Assembly (NCBI GenBank): GCA_951804985.1
Contig: OX638131.1
Location: 60,262,447 to 60,326,446, forward strand
DNA length: 64,000 bases
Reading direction: 5' to 3'
Origin: Dryomyza anilis
Taxonomy: Eukaryota; Arthropoda; Insecta; Diptera; Dryomyzidae
In this document: positions 32,074-43,867 of the stretch, piece after piece
Numbering within the stretch: the first letter of the stretch is position 1
Layout of the letters: each line of letters opens with the position of its first letter
Program-made: the position numbers and the translations under genes
The notes under the pieces: generated by a model
Databases searched by the model: none
What the model saw: only the letters and a program-made list of their open reading frames with translations
What the model was told of the DNA's origin: nothing

Positions 32074-33507
32074 TCCTATCAAATTGTAATGTAGACGATA
32101 AATAACTTTAATTCAAATTTCGATCCATTTATATATAATGGATATCTCTTTAAAATGAGTTAAAAGATAATTCCATTAATATAAATATACTCAATTAAAA
32201 TTTTAAAGAGAGTATATAAAATTTGACTGAAGGTAAAACTAAATAAAATTAAACATGTTTTAACATGTTCAATCATTAAAACTAGTATGTATGTTGTTTA
32301 AAAATTGATCCCAATGGAGCATTATTGCTCCATGCTAATTTAAATAAAAATGATCCCAATGGAGTCTTATGGCCCATTCATTCATATAAGCAAATAGTCT
32401 TATGGCCCATTCATTCATAAAAAGCAAATTAAATGAATTAAATGACCATGACTTTGTAAAATAAAAATATACTACAATATCCATTATAGTAAAATTAACC
32501 TTGAATTAAATATGTGTCAATGCATTAATGCAGAAGTGCATGTACCTGTTTACAACAAAAAAATTACCCACCAAAAAATATATGTCTAATAACAACATTC
32601 ATTCATATAGCCATGTTTTAAATTACAATCTTCGTTCCTCAACTCGCTTGATGATCATGCAAAATAAATCATCAAGCATAAAACTGAAATTTTAATTGCT
32701 TCTATAACATATACAACAACAAAATTATTACGTACATACATCTACGTTTATAAATATTGCCATTAAAAATGCTTACTCCGAAATAATTATCCCAACAACA
32801 ATATGAGTTGCAAATTTACTCTTTACGGCTGCATGCCTTCATAACATACATATAATATATATGTATGTATCAACATTAACAACATATGTTAAAATGTCAT
32901 CCCAATTGCTCCATGCCATTATAATGTATATAGTATACATATAATACACCTGAAATTATACTAACAACTACTCTGTTACAAAATGATCCCTATTGAAAAA
33001 AATAACAACACCTCTGTTAAAAAATTATCCGAATTGAAATACACTAACAACTACTCTGTTAAAAAGTGATCCCTATTGAAATACACTAACAACATCTCTG
33101 TTAAAAAATGCTCATCATGGGGCCTTATGGCTCCATGGAGCCCCTTTGAGCCAGAACCGGCGCAAACGTACTACTGTATCATGTTAAAAAATACTCCGTA
33201 TGAAAATAATTAGAACGCTTTCGATAAAATATTATCCAACCATGTTAAAAAATACTCCGTATGAAAATAATTAGAACGCTTTTGATAAAATATGATCCAC
33301 ACATCTTAAAAAATACTCCATATGAAAACAATTAGAACGGTTTTGATAAAAAACTGATCTCAACTGAAATACACTAACAAGACCTCTGTTAAAAAATGAT
33401 CCCTATTGAAAACAATAACAACACCTCTGTTAAAAAATGCTCCTCATGGCTCCTTATGGCTTCATGGAGCCCCTTTGAGCCAGAACCGGCGCAAACATAC
33501 TACTACT
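32074..33507 (-). repeat. Polinton right terminal inverted repeat
   Basis: Inverted counterpart of 16417-17783, slightly longer because of an extra repeat unit around 33180-33300 and an extra terminal ACT. The internal copy of the terminal block lies at about 33105-33178. Confidence 0.9.
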
Positions 33508-33513
33508 TATATA
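33508..33513. repeat. Polinton target-site duplication, right
   Basis: TATATA directly after the element, matching 16411-16416. Confidence 0.8.
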
Positions 33514-33653
33514 ATTTTCAAGGTCGATTTTTGTTTTTATTTTTTTAGTATTTCTTGCTTGTTAAAAAAATAAAAACAGAAAAATTGCAAAATAACAACA
33601 GAAAATTGCAAATTCTGCATATAGCAATGCGTTTTATTTTACTTAATTATGCA

Positions 33654-33670
33654 AATATATATATATATAA

Positions 33671-33747
<77 letters not shown>

Positions 33748-33756
33748 TATATATAA

Positions 33757-33818
<62 letters not shown>

Positions 33819-33830
33819 TATATTATATTT
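33654..33830. repeat. (AT)n microsatellite
   Basis: About 175 bp of AT dinucleotides with AAATA interruptions, 150 bp outside the Polinton end. Expected to be length-variable. Confidence 0.95.
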
Positions 33831-34791
33831 TTTTAATATTTTTGGTCGACCGCGATTTATTTGCTTTTACCTTTTGTAGAGTTTATATATAATTGTATTT
33901 AACTATCCAATCTGCCTATGCCATTGTTTCTTTAGATCATTTTTATTTCTTCGTATTAAAAGCTTTTACCCTATTATATTTCTCATAATATCATTCTATT
34001 TATTTAATTTTACATTTCACTTTTGTTTATTTATCCCTATATTATATTTCATTGATTTCACGATTTCATTACATTTTTTTTACTCCTTTTTTAAAATCCC
34101 ATATAATTCTATTTTGTTTCATTATCTTTAATTATTATTTTTCGTTTTACTTATTAATCATATTTTACCCCCTACTCCGCTACAACGTTGGTAATCAATT
34201 ATTTTTTAAACCAATTCTTGCTACTTTGCATCTTCCCTTTACTCCACGCCGTCTCGCGCCATCTATCCATTTATTATTATTTTTCATATTTTATTTAATG
34301 CATTAAAGTATCTCATTTCATTTGTAGTTCATTAACAGCGAGCAGTGGTTCCTATCGTATGGGTCAATGCCTTTGACTGACCTATATCAATTGTAGTGAC
34401 AATTCAACTTTTATTTTTGTTAATTAGTTTTATTTTATTATTATTATTTTTTTTTTATCATTAACTGCTATTAACTTGTGAGTTTTTCATACTCATCTAC
34501 TATAATTTGTTAAATTACCTTACTCCCTTATCTATTTTCTTTATTTAAACTTTGTTAGTGTATGATGTAAGTCACCTTTTGAAATTAATACATAACTATT
34601 TCCTTATGCACTAATTTATTTCATTAATATTCCCTATATATTTATTTTATTTAATCACTAAAAATCTTATTTACGCGTACATTGTTTTTTTTTTTTTTTT
34701 TTTTTTTTTTGCTCTTCACCCTTAATTGCAATATTATGCTTTTAACATGATCTAAATTATGTTTTATGATAATTACGAACTGTTACGTTAT
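33831..34791. other. No gene recognised; possibly 3' part of the gypsy remnant
   Basis: AT-rich with a 26-T run at about 34685-34710 and no protein motif. It lies downstream of the minus-strand gypsy integrase tail, where an LTR or UTR of that element would be expected, but no LTR pair is visible. Confidence 0.35.
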
Positions 34792-35228
34792 TTATTTTGT
34801 TATATTTGCTTCAAAATTATATGCTTTTAATAAATTGTTATGGAATTTTTTCCCTTTTCCTTTGATAGAAATCATCGTCGTTACACGACTTACTATCGAA
34901 AATACTTCGTACGGTCCTACCCAAATGGGTGAAAATTTATTCTTTCTGTTCTGATTTTTAACAATATTTTATCACCTACGCTAAATATTTTTGGGTGTAA
35001 TGTGCTATCATAGATTTGTTTAGATTTTTCTTTTGCTTTTTCTTGATTCTCTGTCACGATTTCGTGTGTGCATTGAATTTGAAATTTTAATAACTTGTTG
35101 TAATCGTCGGTATTATATACTGGTGAACATTTTCGCTTAAGATTTGTTGGCATCTCAAATTCGTACCCGTATGAAATACGGAAAGGTGTTTGCCCCGTGG
35201 ACATATGCACTGTGTTATTGAGGATGAA
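34792..35228 (-). pseudogene. Ty3/gypsy integrase C-terminal fragment with GPY/F module
   Basis: The fragment begins near 35225 with NNTVHMSTGQTPFRISYG, a classic gypsy integrase core end. An acidic/basic helix and FSVGDKILLK follow. After a frameshift near 34965 another frame continues with WVGPYEVFSI, a GPY/F module, and a HNNLLKAYN end, stopping at 34792. The rest of the element is missing. Upstream it is fused directly to the LINE RT frame, so one long open frame (36370-35087) spans both. Confidence 0.8.
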
Positions 35229-37708
35229 ATATTTTCATCCCCTATTAAATATATTGCACGCTGTTGGATTCGATCCAGGAACTCCAAAGAAGATTTTGAA
35301 GCCCCTGCCCATATGTGCGAATTGTATTCCATCTTAGGCCGAATATAGGTGAAGTAGACAGTGCGCAAGTCAGCAGGAGTGAAGTATGTCTTACACCGTT
35401 TTAAAAAACCGAGGCACTTGGCCGCCTCTTTCGACACGGCAAATATGTGATCATTCCAACGGAGATCACATTGAATTGATATGCCCAGAACGTCAAGAGC
35501 AGCTGACTCTGCAATATCCACAGCAACCATATTAAGGGGAGGTAGGGTTGAATCCATTCTTTTGTGAGATAACAGACAACATTGGGTCTTGCGTGCATTA
35601 AAATCAACTCTATTTGCAAGACCCCACTCGGAGATTGTTTTAAGGTCATTATTGAGTGTGTCATTCATAGTGCGTCTTTTACTCTCAATCTCCAAAGAGG
35701 TTGGGCGCTTTTTGAACGAGTATGAATGACAAATGTTGCTATCATCTGCAAAGGAATGGATTGGGTTCTGGGTCAATGACAGAAGGTCATTGATAAATAC
35801 CAGAAATAGGGACGGGGATAGGACGGAATCCTGCGGAACTCCAGAATTGATGAAATGTTGTTCCGAAAGAACACCATCCATCGCAACTCGTATTGAACGA
35901 CCCTGGAGAAAACTCGAAATCCATCGAGTAAAAGATTCACCAACACCATATGCAATTAGTTTTGAAACGAGGGCTTTATGCCACACTCGATCAAAAGCCT
36001 TGGAGATATCGAGAGCAACAGCCTTGCTCTCCCCGAAAAGGTGAACACAATTAATCCACTTTTCGGAGAGGACCGCCATCAAGTCACCTGTGGATCTGGT
36101 CCTACGGAAACCGTATTGTCGGTCACTGAGCAATTCGTTGTGCTCAAGATAGTTCACAAAGTGGAAGTTAATTACGCTCTCCATTACCTTGGAGAATGCA
36201 GAGCATATTGCAATGGGTCGGTAATTGGCAGGGTTCGTGGCCTCGCCCTTTTCCAGAACTGGCTGGATATTGGCAACCTTCCAACAAGATGGAAAAACTC
36301 CTGTCGTGTAGGAGATGTCAAAAAAGTTACGCAACGGACAAGCCAGCGTTGACGCGCACTTCTTCAACACATGGGCAGATATGCCATCTGGCCCAGAGGT
36401 TTTGTTAAGTTGAGGTTTTCCAAAACCTTTTTAACTGCCCGAGTTCGAAAATGTTTCTCCGGCATAGCAGAAGAAACAAACTCGACGACAGGTAGTGGTT
36501 GATTACTATCTGGGAGCGTTGAATTATTTGCAAATAATTCTGCCAAGAGATTAGCTTTATCAACCGGGTCAGTGAAGGTCTGGCCATTCATACTAAGAGT
36601 TGGAGTAGACGATGTCGTCTATGACCAGAAATTTTTACTACCCCTGTGAGAGAGTAAGACCTTTTTGCGCGCGTTTTGTTCGTGAAGAAACTTTTGGCGC
36701 GAGATCACGGCATTACAGCGATTCCTAGCCTGTATACGAAGTCTTTCAGTATCTGCATTCTTGTTAGAACGCCAAGTCTGAAAGGCTTCCTCTTTCGACC
36801 TGACTGCAGCATGCATGGACTTTTACATCATATTTTTCATGATGTGAAGTCAGAAAAAGGTCTAGGACTTTTGGGCTTTGCCCGCCGACGCGTGGAATAT
36901 ACGTCGGCTCCTTCACCATTTGAGTGTTGTGCACATTAAAATCGCCGGCAACAACAATTTCACTGCCTGGAAATTGCTCCAATATATTTGAGATCGAATC
37001 AGATAAGGCATCCAGCTTATTACAGGTGGAAACCCTATCTAAATTCGGACTCCTATAAAGAAAGCACAAGTGCATGATGTGTGTTTGAATTTAACCCAAA
37101 TAGTATTAAATTCGCTATCCGACACTCTATGTTGTTGCTGCAGTTGATACGCAACGTCACTTCGGATAAAAAGAGCAAGGCCCCTATGGGCAGAGAGTAA
37201 TGGCAATAGGTGATAACCAGGTATATGAAAATCCAGTGGATCTGCACCCTCATTAACCTGGGTCTCACCTAGTGCCATTATTTGTGGCCTATGGATGGAC
37301 ACATACGCATATACCGAGCAAAAGTTCGCCCTTAGCCCACGAATGTTGCAAAAATCTATGCGAAATTTTTGCGACATTTTTTCTACTGGGCAACTTCAAA
37401 ACAGACATACATACTACCAAGGCGCAGCAGTTGAAACAAACAAATTAGAGCGTAGCCGTAGTGAGTTTTATGCCTTCACCACATCATAGATTACGCACTC
37501 AGTGCAGCCTCAACCGTGCACGCTAGTAGCGTGGAGTAGGATGGGGGAGGGAGGGAATACGTCAACAAACCTGTGCAATTGCAGCAAAGAGCATAGAAAA
37601 GTCCTTTGCGTCGGCAATTGCAAAAACAGCGAGTGCGGCAACTCAGCAGGCAGCGCGAAACCGGTTCTATTATGTGGTTGTTGTTGTTGAATTATTATTG
37701 TTTGTTTT
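35229..37708 (-). pseudogene. Jockey/CR1-type LINE, 3' truncated
   Basis: ORF2 starts at 37377 (MSQKFRIDFCNIRGL). Endonuclease pieces (ALGETQV, IVVAGDFNVHNTQ) run to about 36764, then a linker to 36370. The RT follows, with ANYRPIAICSAFSKVME, ALDISKAFDRVWH, SGVPQDSVLSPSLF and SFADDS; the last is the catalytic site. The frame is cut at about 35229, where gypsy integrase sequence begins. No RNase H is present, unlike the other LINEs here. GC-rich sequence from 37378 to 37708 is probably its 5' UTR. Frameshifts at about 37050, 36800, 36600 and 36390 disable it. Confidence 0.82.
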
Positions 37709-38366
37709 CGCAATCGAATGAAAAGAAGAAGAAAGCAAACCAAAGAACGAAAGAAGCTAATGAGAGGAAAATAATGAAACGAGAAATTGAACTAATGAAA
37801 AGAGAAATTGATATTCAAAGGAGAGAAAACGAAATTTTAAAGAGAGAAAATGAAATTCTTATGAATGATAGAATCAACAATGATGCAAATAAAACTGATG
37901 ACGGTTACGCAAACGAAAATTTCAGAAACGTAAAGGATCTTATCTCGGAATTCATGGGAAATGGAGACTCTTTTCAACACTGGGAATCACAGCTAAAAAG
38001 TATTCGAGCGGCTTATAATCTTGATGATAACAATTTAAGGGCACTTATCTCAAACAAATTGAAAGGTAAAGCGTTGAAATGGTTTCACTCAAGATCGGAC
38101 ATCATGACAGTGCCAATTGTAAAATTGTTATCGGACATGAAAACTTTGTTTGAAGATCGATCTAGCCGATTAACATTAAAACGAGAATTTGAAGCAAGAA
38201 AATGACTAACAAATGAAACATTTCAGGAGTATTTTCACGAAAAAATTATACTTGCAAATAAAATAACAATCGACGAAGACGAGCTGCTGGAATATTTGAT
38301 TGAGGGTATTCCAGATTCTACACTGCGGTCACAATCAAAAATGCAATGTTTCCGTGACATTTATTA
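37709..38366 (+). pseudogene. A0 gag, N-terminally truncated
   Basis: It starts in a Lys/Glu-rich coiled coil (repeats of KREIELMKREIDIQRRENEI type). The capsid-like region follows (VKDLISEFMGNGDSFQHWES, LISNKLKGKALKWFHSR). The frame meets TGA at 38203-38205, followed by CTA, then stays open in the same frame (LTNETFQEYFHEK) until about 38360. There a 7-bp deletion relative to A1/A2 shifts it. Gag would assemble the intracellular particle. Confidence 0.8.
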
Positions 38367-38387
38367 GAAGCATTTAATAAAATAAGT

Positions 38388-40191
38388 TTGAACAAACCGA
38401 CATTAATGAAATCAACATTGGTTTCTCATCAAAATGTAGCATCGGAAGTGAAGTCTACAACGAAGCAGATCAGGTGTTACAATTGTAACTCCATCGGGCA
38501 CACAGCAGCTGAGTGTCGCAAGCCAAAGCGAGAACCAGGAGTATGTCATGTATGTGCAGAAAAGGGTCATTATGCCGCTGAATGTCCTAAGAGGAAGATT
38601 CGACCGATCCATCAAATCAACCAGGAAGAAGACGACGATGATTATGTAAGAAATTTAGAATATAATTTTAGGAAAGTAAATTTTAATTATAAAACGTTAC
38701 TAGGGACATTAATTGATACCGGCAGCCCAATAAGTATAGTTCGCCAACAGTTCGTGCCTTTTGTTCTTATTACTAAAAGACCAAATACATTTTCAAACTT
38801 TTGCGGAATAAACAAAAGTCCACTTATTATTATTGGAAAAATTGAGTGCATTGTGTTTTATGAAAATATGGACAAAAATTTAAATTTGTTTGTCGTTCCA
38901 GATGATACGATGACTTATCCATTGATGTTAGGAAATGATTTCTTAAAAATAACAAAACTTAAATTAAAGAGAACTGAGAGTGAATCCAATGATAACGTTA
39001 AATTTAATGAGTATGAAAAGGAATGTTTTAGCTTAATGAAAATAGAATCTGATGAAACGAATATATGTATAAATAATAATGATATTGATTTTAATTCTAA
39101 AGATAAGTTTACTAAAATTTTTAACGAGTGTTATATGTACTGTAAACGTCCTGATGTGCCTGAGATTAAATGCGAAATGAAGTTAATGCTAAATAATGAA
39201 AAACCATTCCATTGCCCTCCGCGGAGATTATCTTATCACGAAAAAGAACAAGTACAAGTTATATTGGATGAGTTGCTTCAGAAAGATGTTATACGGCCGA
39301 GCAGCTCAGATTATGCATCTCCTATTGTATTGGTTAGAAAAAAGACAGGTGATATTCGATTATGCGTAGATTATCGCACTTTAAATACAGTTACATTGAA
39401 AGATAATTACCCAATACCACTCATTGATGATTTACTTGATAGATTAGCTAATAAAAAATTGTTTTCTCTGTTAGACTTAAAAAGTGCGTTCTACCATGTA
39501 TATATGAATGAGAATTCTATAAAATACACATCATTTGTGACTCCAATGGGTCAATATGAGTTTCTAAAAATGCCATTCGGGCTAAGGAACGCACCGTCCA
39601 CGTTCCAACGTTTTGTTAGCCAAGTTTTTGATGATCTTATAAGATCTGGGAAAATAGCGATATATTTGGATGATATAATGATAGCCACAGTTACTATAAA
39701 TGAACATTTGGATATATTGAGAGAGGTTTTCGATAGACTTGTAAAAAATAAATTGGAATTGAGATTAGATAAATGCCATTTTTTGGAGTCAGAAATAAGG
39801 TATTTAGGATATACGGTTTCGAATGAGGGTATACGACCTGATGAAAAAGGTATTGAGTCAGTTATTAATTTTCCTATACCACAAAGCGTAAAAGCTGTTC
39901 ATAGTTTTTTAGGTTTGTGTTCATATTTTAGAAAATTTATTAAAGGATTTTCATTGATAGCTCAGCCATTGTATAATTTAATTAGGAAAGACACAGTTTT
40001 CAAATTTGGTGAGGATGAGGTGCGTTGTTTTGAACGTATAAAACAAATGTTAGTCGAAGGACCTGTACTAGCGATATATGATCCTAGGGATGAGATAGAA
40101 CTTCATTGCGACGCGATTCGGAGCCATATTATTACAGAGAAAATCCGATGGAAAGCTGCATCCAGTTTTTTATTTTTCAAAACGAACAAGC
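38388..40191 (+). pseudogene. A0 nucleocapsid, protease and reverse transcriptase
   Basis: One open frame. Two CCHC knuckles come first (CYNCNSIGHTAAEC, CHVCAEKGHYAAEC, residues about 26-65). The aspartic protease has LIDTGSPISI (about 110). The RT has LCVDYRTLN (about 325) and the catalytic YLDDIM (about 425), with the thumb to about 550. The RNase H start (LHCDA) is hit by an 11-bp deletion near 40112, which pushes the frame into nonsense ending at 40199. This is the only A copy with protease and the RT core; A1-A3 lack them. Confidence 0.9.
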
Positions 40192-41374
40192 GAGTATGAA
40201 AAGGAATGTTTTAGCTTAATGAAAATAGAATCTGATGAAACGAATATATGTATAAATAATAATGATATTGATTTTAATTCTAAAGATAAGTTTACTAAAA
40301 TTTTTAACGAGTGTTATATGTACTGTAAACGTCCTGATGTGCCTGAGATTAAATGCGAAATGAAGTTAATGCTAAATAATGAAAAACCATTCCATTGCCC
40401 TCCGCGGAGATTATCTTATCACGAAAAAGAACAAGTACAAGTTATATTGGATGAGTTGCTTCAGAAAGATGTTATACGGCCGAGCAGCTCAGATTATGCA
40501 TCTCCTATTGTATTGGTTAGAAAAAAGACAGGTGATATTCGATTATGCGTAGATTATCGCACTTTAAATACAGTTACATTGAAAGATAATTACCCAATAC
40601 CACTCATTGATGATTTACTTGATAGATTAGCTAATAAAAAATTGTTTTCTCTGTTAGACTTAAAAAGTGCGTTCTACCATGTATATATGAATGAGAATTC
40701 TATAAAATACACATCATTTGTGACTCCAATGGGTCAATATGAGTTTCTAAAAATGCCATTCGGGCTAAGGAACGCACCGTCCACGTTCCAACGTTTTGTT
40801 AGCCAAGTTTTTGATGATCTTATAAGATCTGGGAAAATAGCGATATATTTGGATGATATAATGATAGCCACAGTTACTATAAATGAACATTTGGATATAT
40901 TGAGAGAGGTTTTCGATAGACTTGTAAAAAATAAATTGGAATTGAGATTAGATAAATGCCATTTTTTGGAGTCAGAAATAAGGTATTTAGGATATACGGT
41001 TTCGAATGAGGGTATACGACCTGATGAAAAAGGTATTGAGTCAGTTATTAATTTTCCTATACCACAAAGCGTAAAAGCTGTTCATAGTTTTTTAGGTTTG
41101 TGTTCATATTTTAGAAAATTTATTAAAGGATTTTCATTGATAGCTCAGCCATTGTATAATTTAATTAGGAAAGACACAGTTTTCAAATTTGGTGAGGATG
41201 AGGTGCGTTGTTTTGAACGTATAAAACAAATGTTAGTCGAAGGACCTGTACTAGCGATATATGATCCTAGGGATGAGATAGAACTTCATTGCGACGCGAT
41301 TCGGAGCCATATTATTACAGAGAAAATCCGATGGAAAGCTGCATCCAGTTTTTTATTTTTCAAAACGAACAAGC
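39009..41374 (+). repeat. 1183-bp tandem duplication of RT/RNase H in A0
   Basis: 39009-40191 and 40192-41374 are direct tandem copies that look identical by eye. Both carry the same 11-bp RNase H deletion, so the deletion came first. The junction CAAGC/GAGTATG shares GA with the normal continuation GATCAGG, a microhomology joint. 1183 is not a multiple of three, so the second copy is out of frame with the first. Confidence 0.95.
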
Positions 41375-41890
41375 GATCAGGAACCTAAATACCACAGCTT
41401 CGAATTAGACACTTTATCAATCATTTATGCTCTACGTAGCTTTAGAAATTACTTACATGGTTTGAAGTTCAAAATAATAACTGATTGCAATTCATTAATA
41501 TTAACATTAAACGAAATGGAAGTAAATCCTAGAATTGCCCTAGAATGGCCATTAGAATTGCAAAATTTTGATTACAGTTTAGAACATCGTAGTGGATCGA
41601 AGATGCAGCATGTTGATGCACTTAGTAGGATTTTCAATATCTTAGTTCTTGAAGAAAATACGTTTGAACAAAATTTATCAATTTGTCAGTACAAGGAAGA
41701 AAATATTAACAAAATACGAGTACAATTAGAAAGAGAAGAAAGTAAGACGTATGAAATGCGAAATGGTCTGATATACAGAAAGATTGGACAGAATATTCTG
41801 TTTTATGTACCAAGGAGGGGAATTTGTTGCGTATGTACCATGATGAAATGGGGCACATGGGGTGCGATAAAGTTTCGAATGCAATACTAA
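40219..41890 (+). pseudogene. A0 second RT copy and RNase H remainder
   Basis: The duplicated RT (40219-41374; LCVDYRTLN, YLDDIM again) is followed by unduplicated RNase H sequence (41375-41640; ITDCNSLILTLNEME, VDALSRI). Next comes the linker to integrase (41640-41890). The 11-bp deletion throws the frame off between them. The final frame ends at 41890 after a frameshift near 41818 that all A copies share. Confidence 0.85.
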
Positions 41891-43112
41891 AATCATAATG
41901 GTTTCTTCAAATGAAGGATAAAATTAAATACTATATCTCCAACTGTCTTAAATGTATAGCTTTTTCTCCAAAATCGGGAAAACATGAATACTCAGTAATA
42001 CTCCGAAAGGGAATGTGCCTTTTGAAACTGTGCATATAGATCATTCGGTCCAGTTTTGTTGAAGAATGCACATAAGAAGTATGTGTTTTTAGTAGTGGAT
42101 GCGTTTTCAAAATTTATAAAATTATATTCCGTCAGATAAACTGACACAAAAGAGGTTTTGAGTTGTTTGAAGTCATATTTCCATGCATATAGTCGTCCTA
42201 AAGCGATAGTATCGGATAGAGGAAGTGCATTTACTTCAAAAGATTTTAAGCAATTCCTTGAATGTAATAACGTCCGCCACATAAAAATCGCTACTGGATC
42301 TCCTCAAGCTAACGGCCAAGTTGAGAGGGTCAACAGAACTTTAGCCCCAATGATAGCAAAGTTGACCAGCGCAGGGAATTGTTCTACTTTAGATAAGGTA
42401 TTGCCAGACATCGAGTTTGCTATGAAAAACACGATTCATCGTAGTATAGGGGTAACTCCTAGTGAAATACTTTTTGGAATTAACCAAAGAGGATTAGTGA
42501 TAGATTACCTGAAGGAAAAGTTAGATGAAATGAATAAAAACCAGTTGGGAAGGTTAGATCACATGGGAAATTTTAAAGTAGGTGTAATTATGATAGTTAG
42601 GATTATCAAAATTATAGTCGGTCTAAGCCGACTATAAATACCCTACACATATGTGTGGTTACCATTCAAAGTGATATATAGGTCACCAGGGTATACGAAT
42701 CCTGAAAATAACTACAAACATTCAATCGCTGAAGAATTTCCATTCATTTGATACCCATATTTACAAATGGGTAGGTGTACCGAATTTCGTTTTTCTTTTT
42801 GTGAACCACAAGTCTTTTCGCCGGAAAACATTATTATCATGTATTTGAGCATGATATCAATATATGTTTGACCAAAAAGGTTTACCTAAGCACGTATACA
42901 TAAAAATTGATCTTTATATGTACATTTTATATGAGGTATTTGAACATAAGTGGTCGGATCATAGGTCACAATGGACCGATCTCGCCAATTCGCACATACA
43001 GCGTAGGTATATTAGTAATCTAAGTTATAAGTTTCATTTATCTAGCTCTTCAATTTTAAAAGTAGTAGGGATTTCAACAGGCAGACGGACAGACAGACAG
43101 ACGGACAGACAG

Positions 43113-43154
<42 letters not shown>

Positions 43155-43691
43155 GGACAGACGGACATCGCTAAATCGACTCAGGAGGTCATGCTGATCA
43201 AGAATATATATACTTTTCCATACCGGAGATGCTTCCTTCTGGGTGTTACAAACGGCGTACCAAACTGAATATACCCTTTCACTCTTAGTGTAGGGTATAA
43301 TGAAACTGAGAGGAATTTAGTACAGATAAGAGCTAAAGCGTCAGATAAAGTAATAAAGTGTCAAAATTATAATAAATTGTTAAAAGATCTAAATAGGACT
43401 CAGAAAATATATAAAGAGGGAGATTATGTAATGGTAAAGAATTTTATTAGTACAGCAGGAGCATGCAAGAAGATTGCTCCAAAGTTTAAAGGTCCATATA
43501 GAGTGGTAAAAACTTTGCCAAATGATAGATACCTTTTAAAAGATGTAGATGGGTTTAAACCCACTCAAATTCCGTATGAGGGTATATGGGAAGTTGCTAA
43601 TATTAAACCATGGATGGCTAATAAAGAATTTAAATCAGACGAAATCGGGACGATTACAAGTCAGGATGGCCGAACTGTAGAAACACTGTAG
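41821..43691 (+). pseudogene. A0 integrase, split by a mini-me element
   Basis: After the frame change, an HHCC zinc module (MYHDEMGHMGCDK, CLKC) is followed by the catalytic core: HIDHFGPV (first D, about 42040), VSDRGSAF (second D, about 42215) and GQVERVNRT (E, about 42320). In-frame TAA codons lie near 41897 and 42137. The mini-me at 42535-43301 cuts the core from the GPY/F-like C-terminus (KFKGPYRVV, near 43480), which ends at 43691 inside the LTR. It cannot be translated as one protein. Confidence 0.85.
42535..43301 (+). mobile_element. mini-me/DINE-1-like element, copy 1
   Basis: An insertion absent from A3, bounded by AACCAGTTGGGAAGG and TAGGGTATAAT. It contains a perfect stem (TATAGTCGG/CCGACTATA) at about 42617-42641, a (GACR)n microsatellite at 43082-43166 and the adjacent core ATCGCTAAATCGACTCAGG, then GATCAAGAATATATATACTT. 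Microsatellite plus core is the hallmark of dipteran mini-me/DINE-1 non-autonomous elements. Non-coding. Confidence 0.85.
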
Positions 43692-43867
43692 AAAGTACTG
43701 TAGAATTAAAAAAAAAAGAAAATCATGCTGTCGGTACAGAATAGTAGGCAGTCGTTAAGAAGATCATTGTAGCGTGTAGTCGCATATAATAAATTTTATA
43801 AAAATAAAATTTGCGTTTTATTTCAAATCAATTAAAATTTTATTAAAGCAAAAAATAACTGCTTACA
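43676..43867 (+). repeat. A0 3' LTR
   Basis: 192 bp, TGTAGAAACAC to CTGCTTACA, with TG/CA ends. The AATAAA-like ATAATAAATTTTATAAA lies centrally. Directly followed by element B sequence (GTAG). Confidence 0.9.

Larger units (their letters stand above)
16417..33507. mobile_element. Polinton/Maverick element, whole but broken
   Basis: About 17.1 kb between TATATA duplications. Ends start AGTAGTATGTTTGCGCCGG (left) and, read inward, AGTAGTAGTATGTTTGCGCC (right), differing by one AGT triplet. It encodes the Polinton set: protease, major capsid, PY-like protein, penton, integrase (minus strand), ATPase (plus) and DNA polymerase B (minus), plus accessory genes next to the TIRs. Two later insertions enlarge it: a SINE at 23052-23374 and a LINE at 24837-29344. 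The native length is therefore about 12.2 kb, short for the family, in line with an apparent deletion in the polymerase. Stops and frameshifts in capsid, PY, integrase and polymerase show it is not autonomous. Confidence 0.95.
37709..43867 (+). mobile_element. Ty3/gypsy element A, copy A0 (5' end lost)
   Basis: The longest copy of element A: gag C-terminal half, zinc knuckles, protease, RT, RNase H, integrase and a 3' LTR. The first part of gag and the 5' LTR are replaced by the LINE 5' region at 37708/37709. Three structural scars are present: a 1183-bp tandem duplication, an 11-bp deletion in RNase H, and a mini-me insertion in integrase. The 3' LTR abuts element B gag exactly as in A1-A3. 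Confidence 0.9.

Noticed and set aside
33654..33830. Telomere or origin-like AT tract
   Set aside because: A plain (AT)n microsatellite with no telomeric repeat or associated gene.
37510..37743. Short frames between the LINE and A0
   Set aside because: GC-rich LINE 5' UTR; frames have no motif and run across the junction.
41992..42282. Minus-strand frames in the integrase region (also 48656-49045, 54271-54660, 59828-60217)
   Set aside because: They are shadows of the plus-strand integrase core, conserved only because the array is duplicated.
43082..43166. CRISPR-like regular repeats
   Set aside because: A simple tetranucleotide microsatellite without spacers, in a eukaryotic genome.
42864..43268. 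134-codon frame across the (GACR)n tract
   Set aside because: It lies in a non-coding mini-me element and encodes only microsatellite-derived residues.
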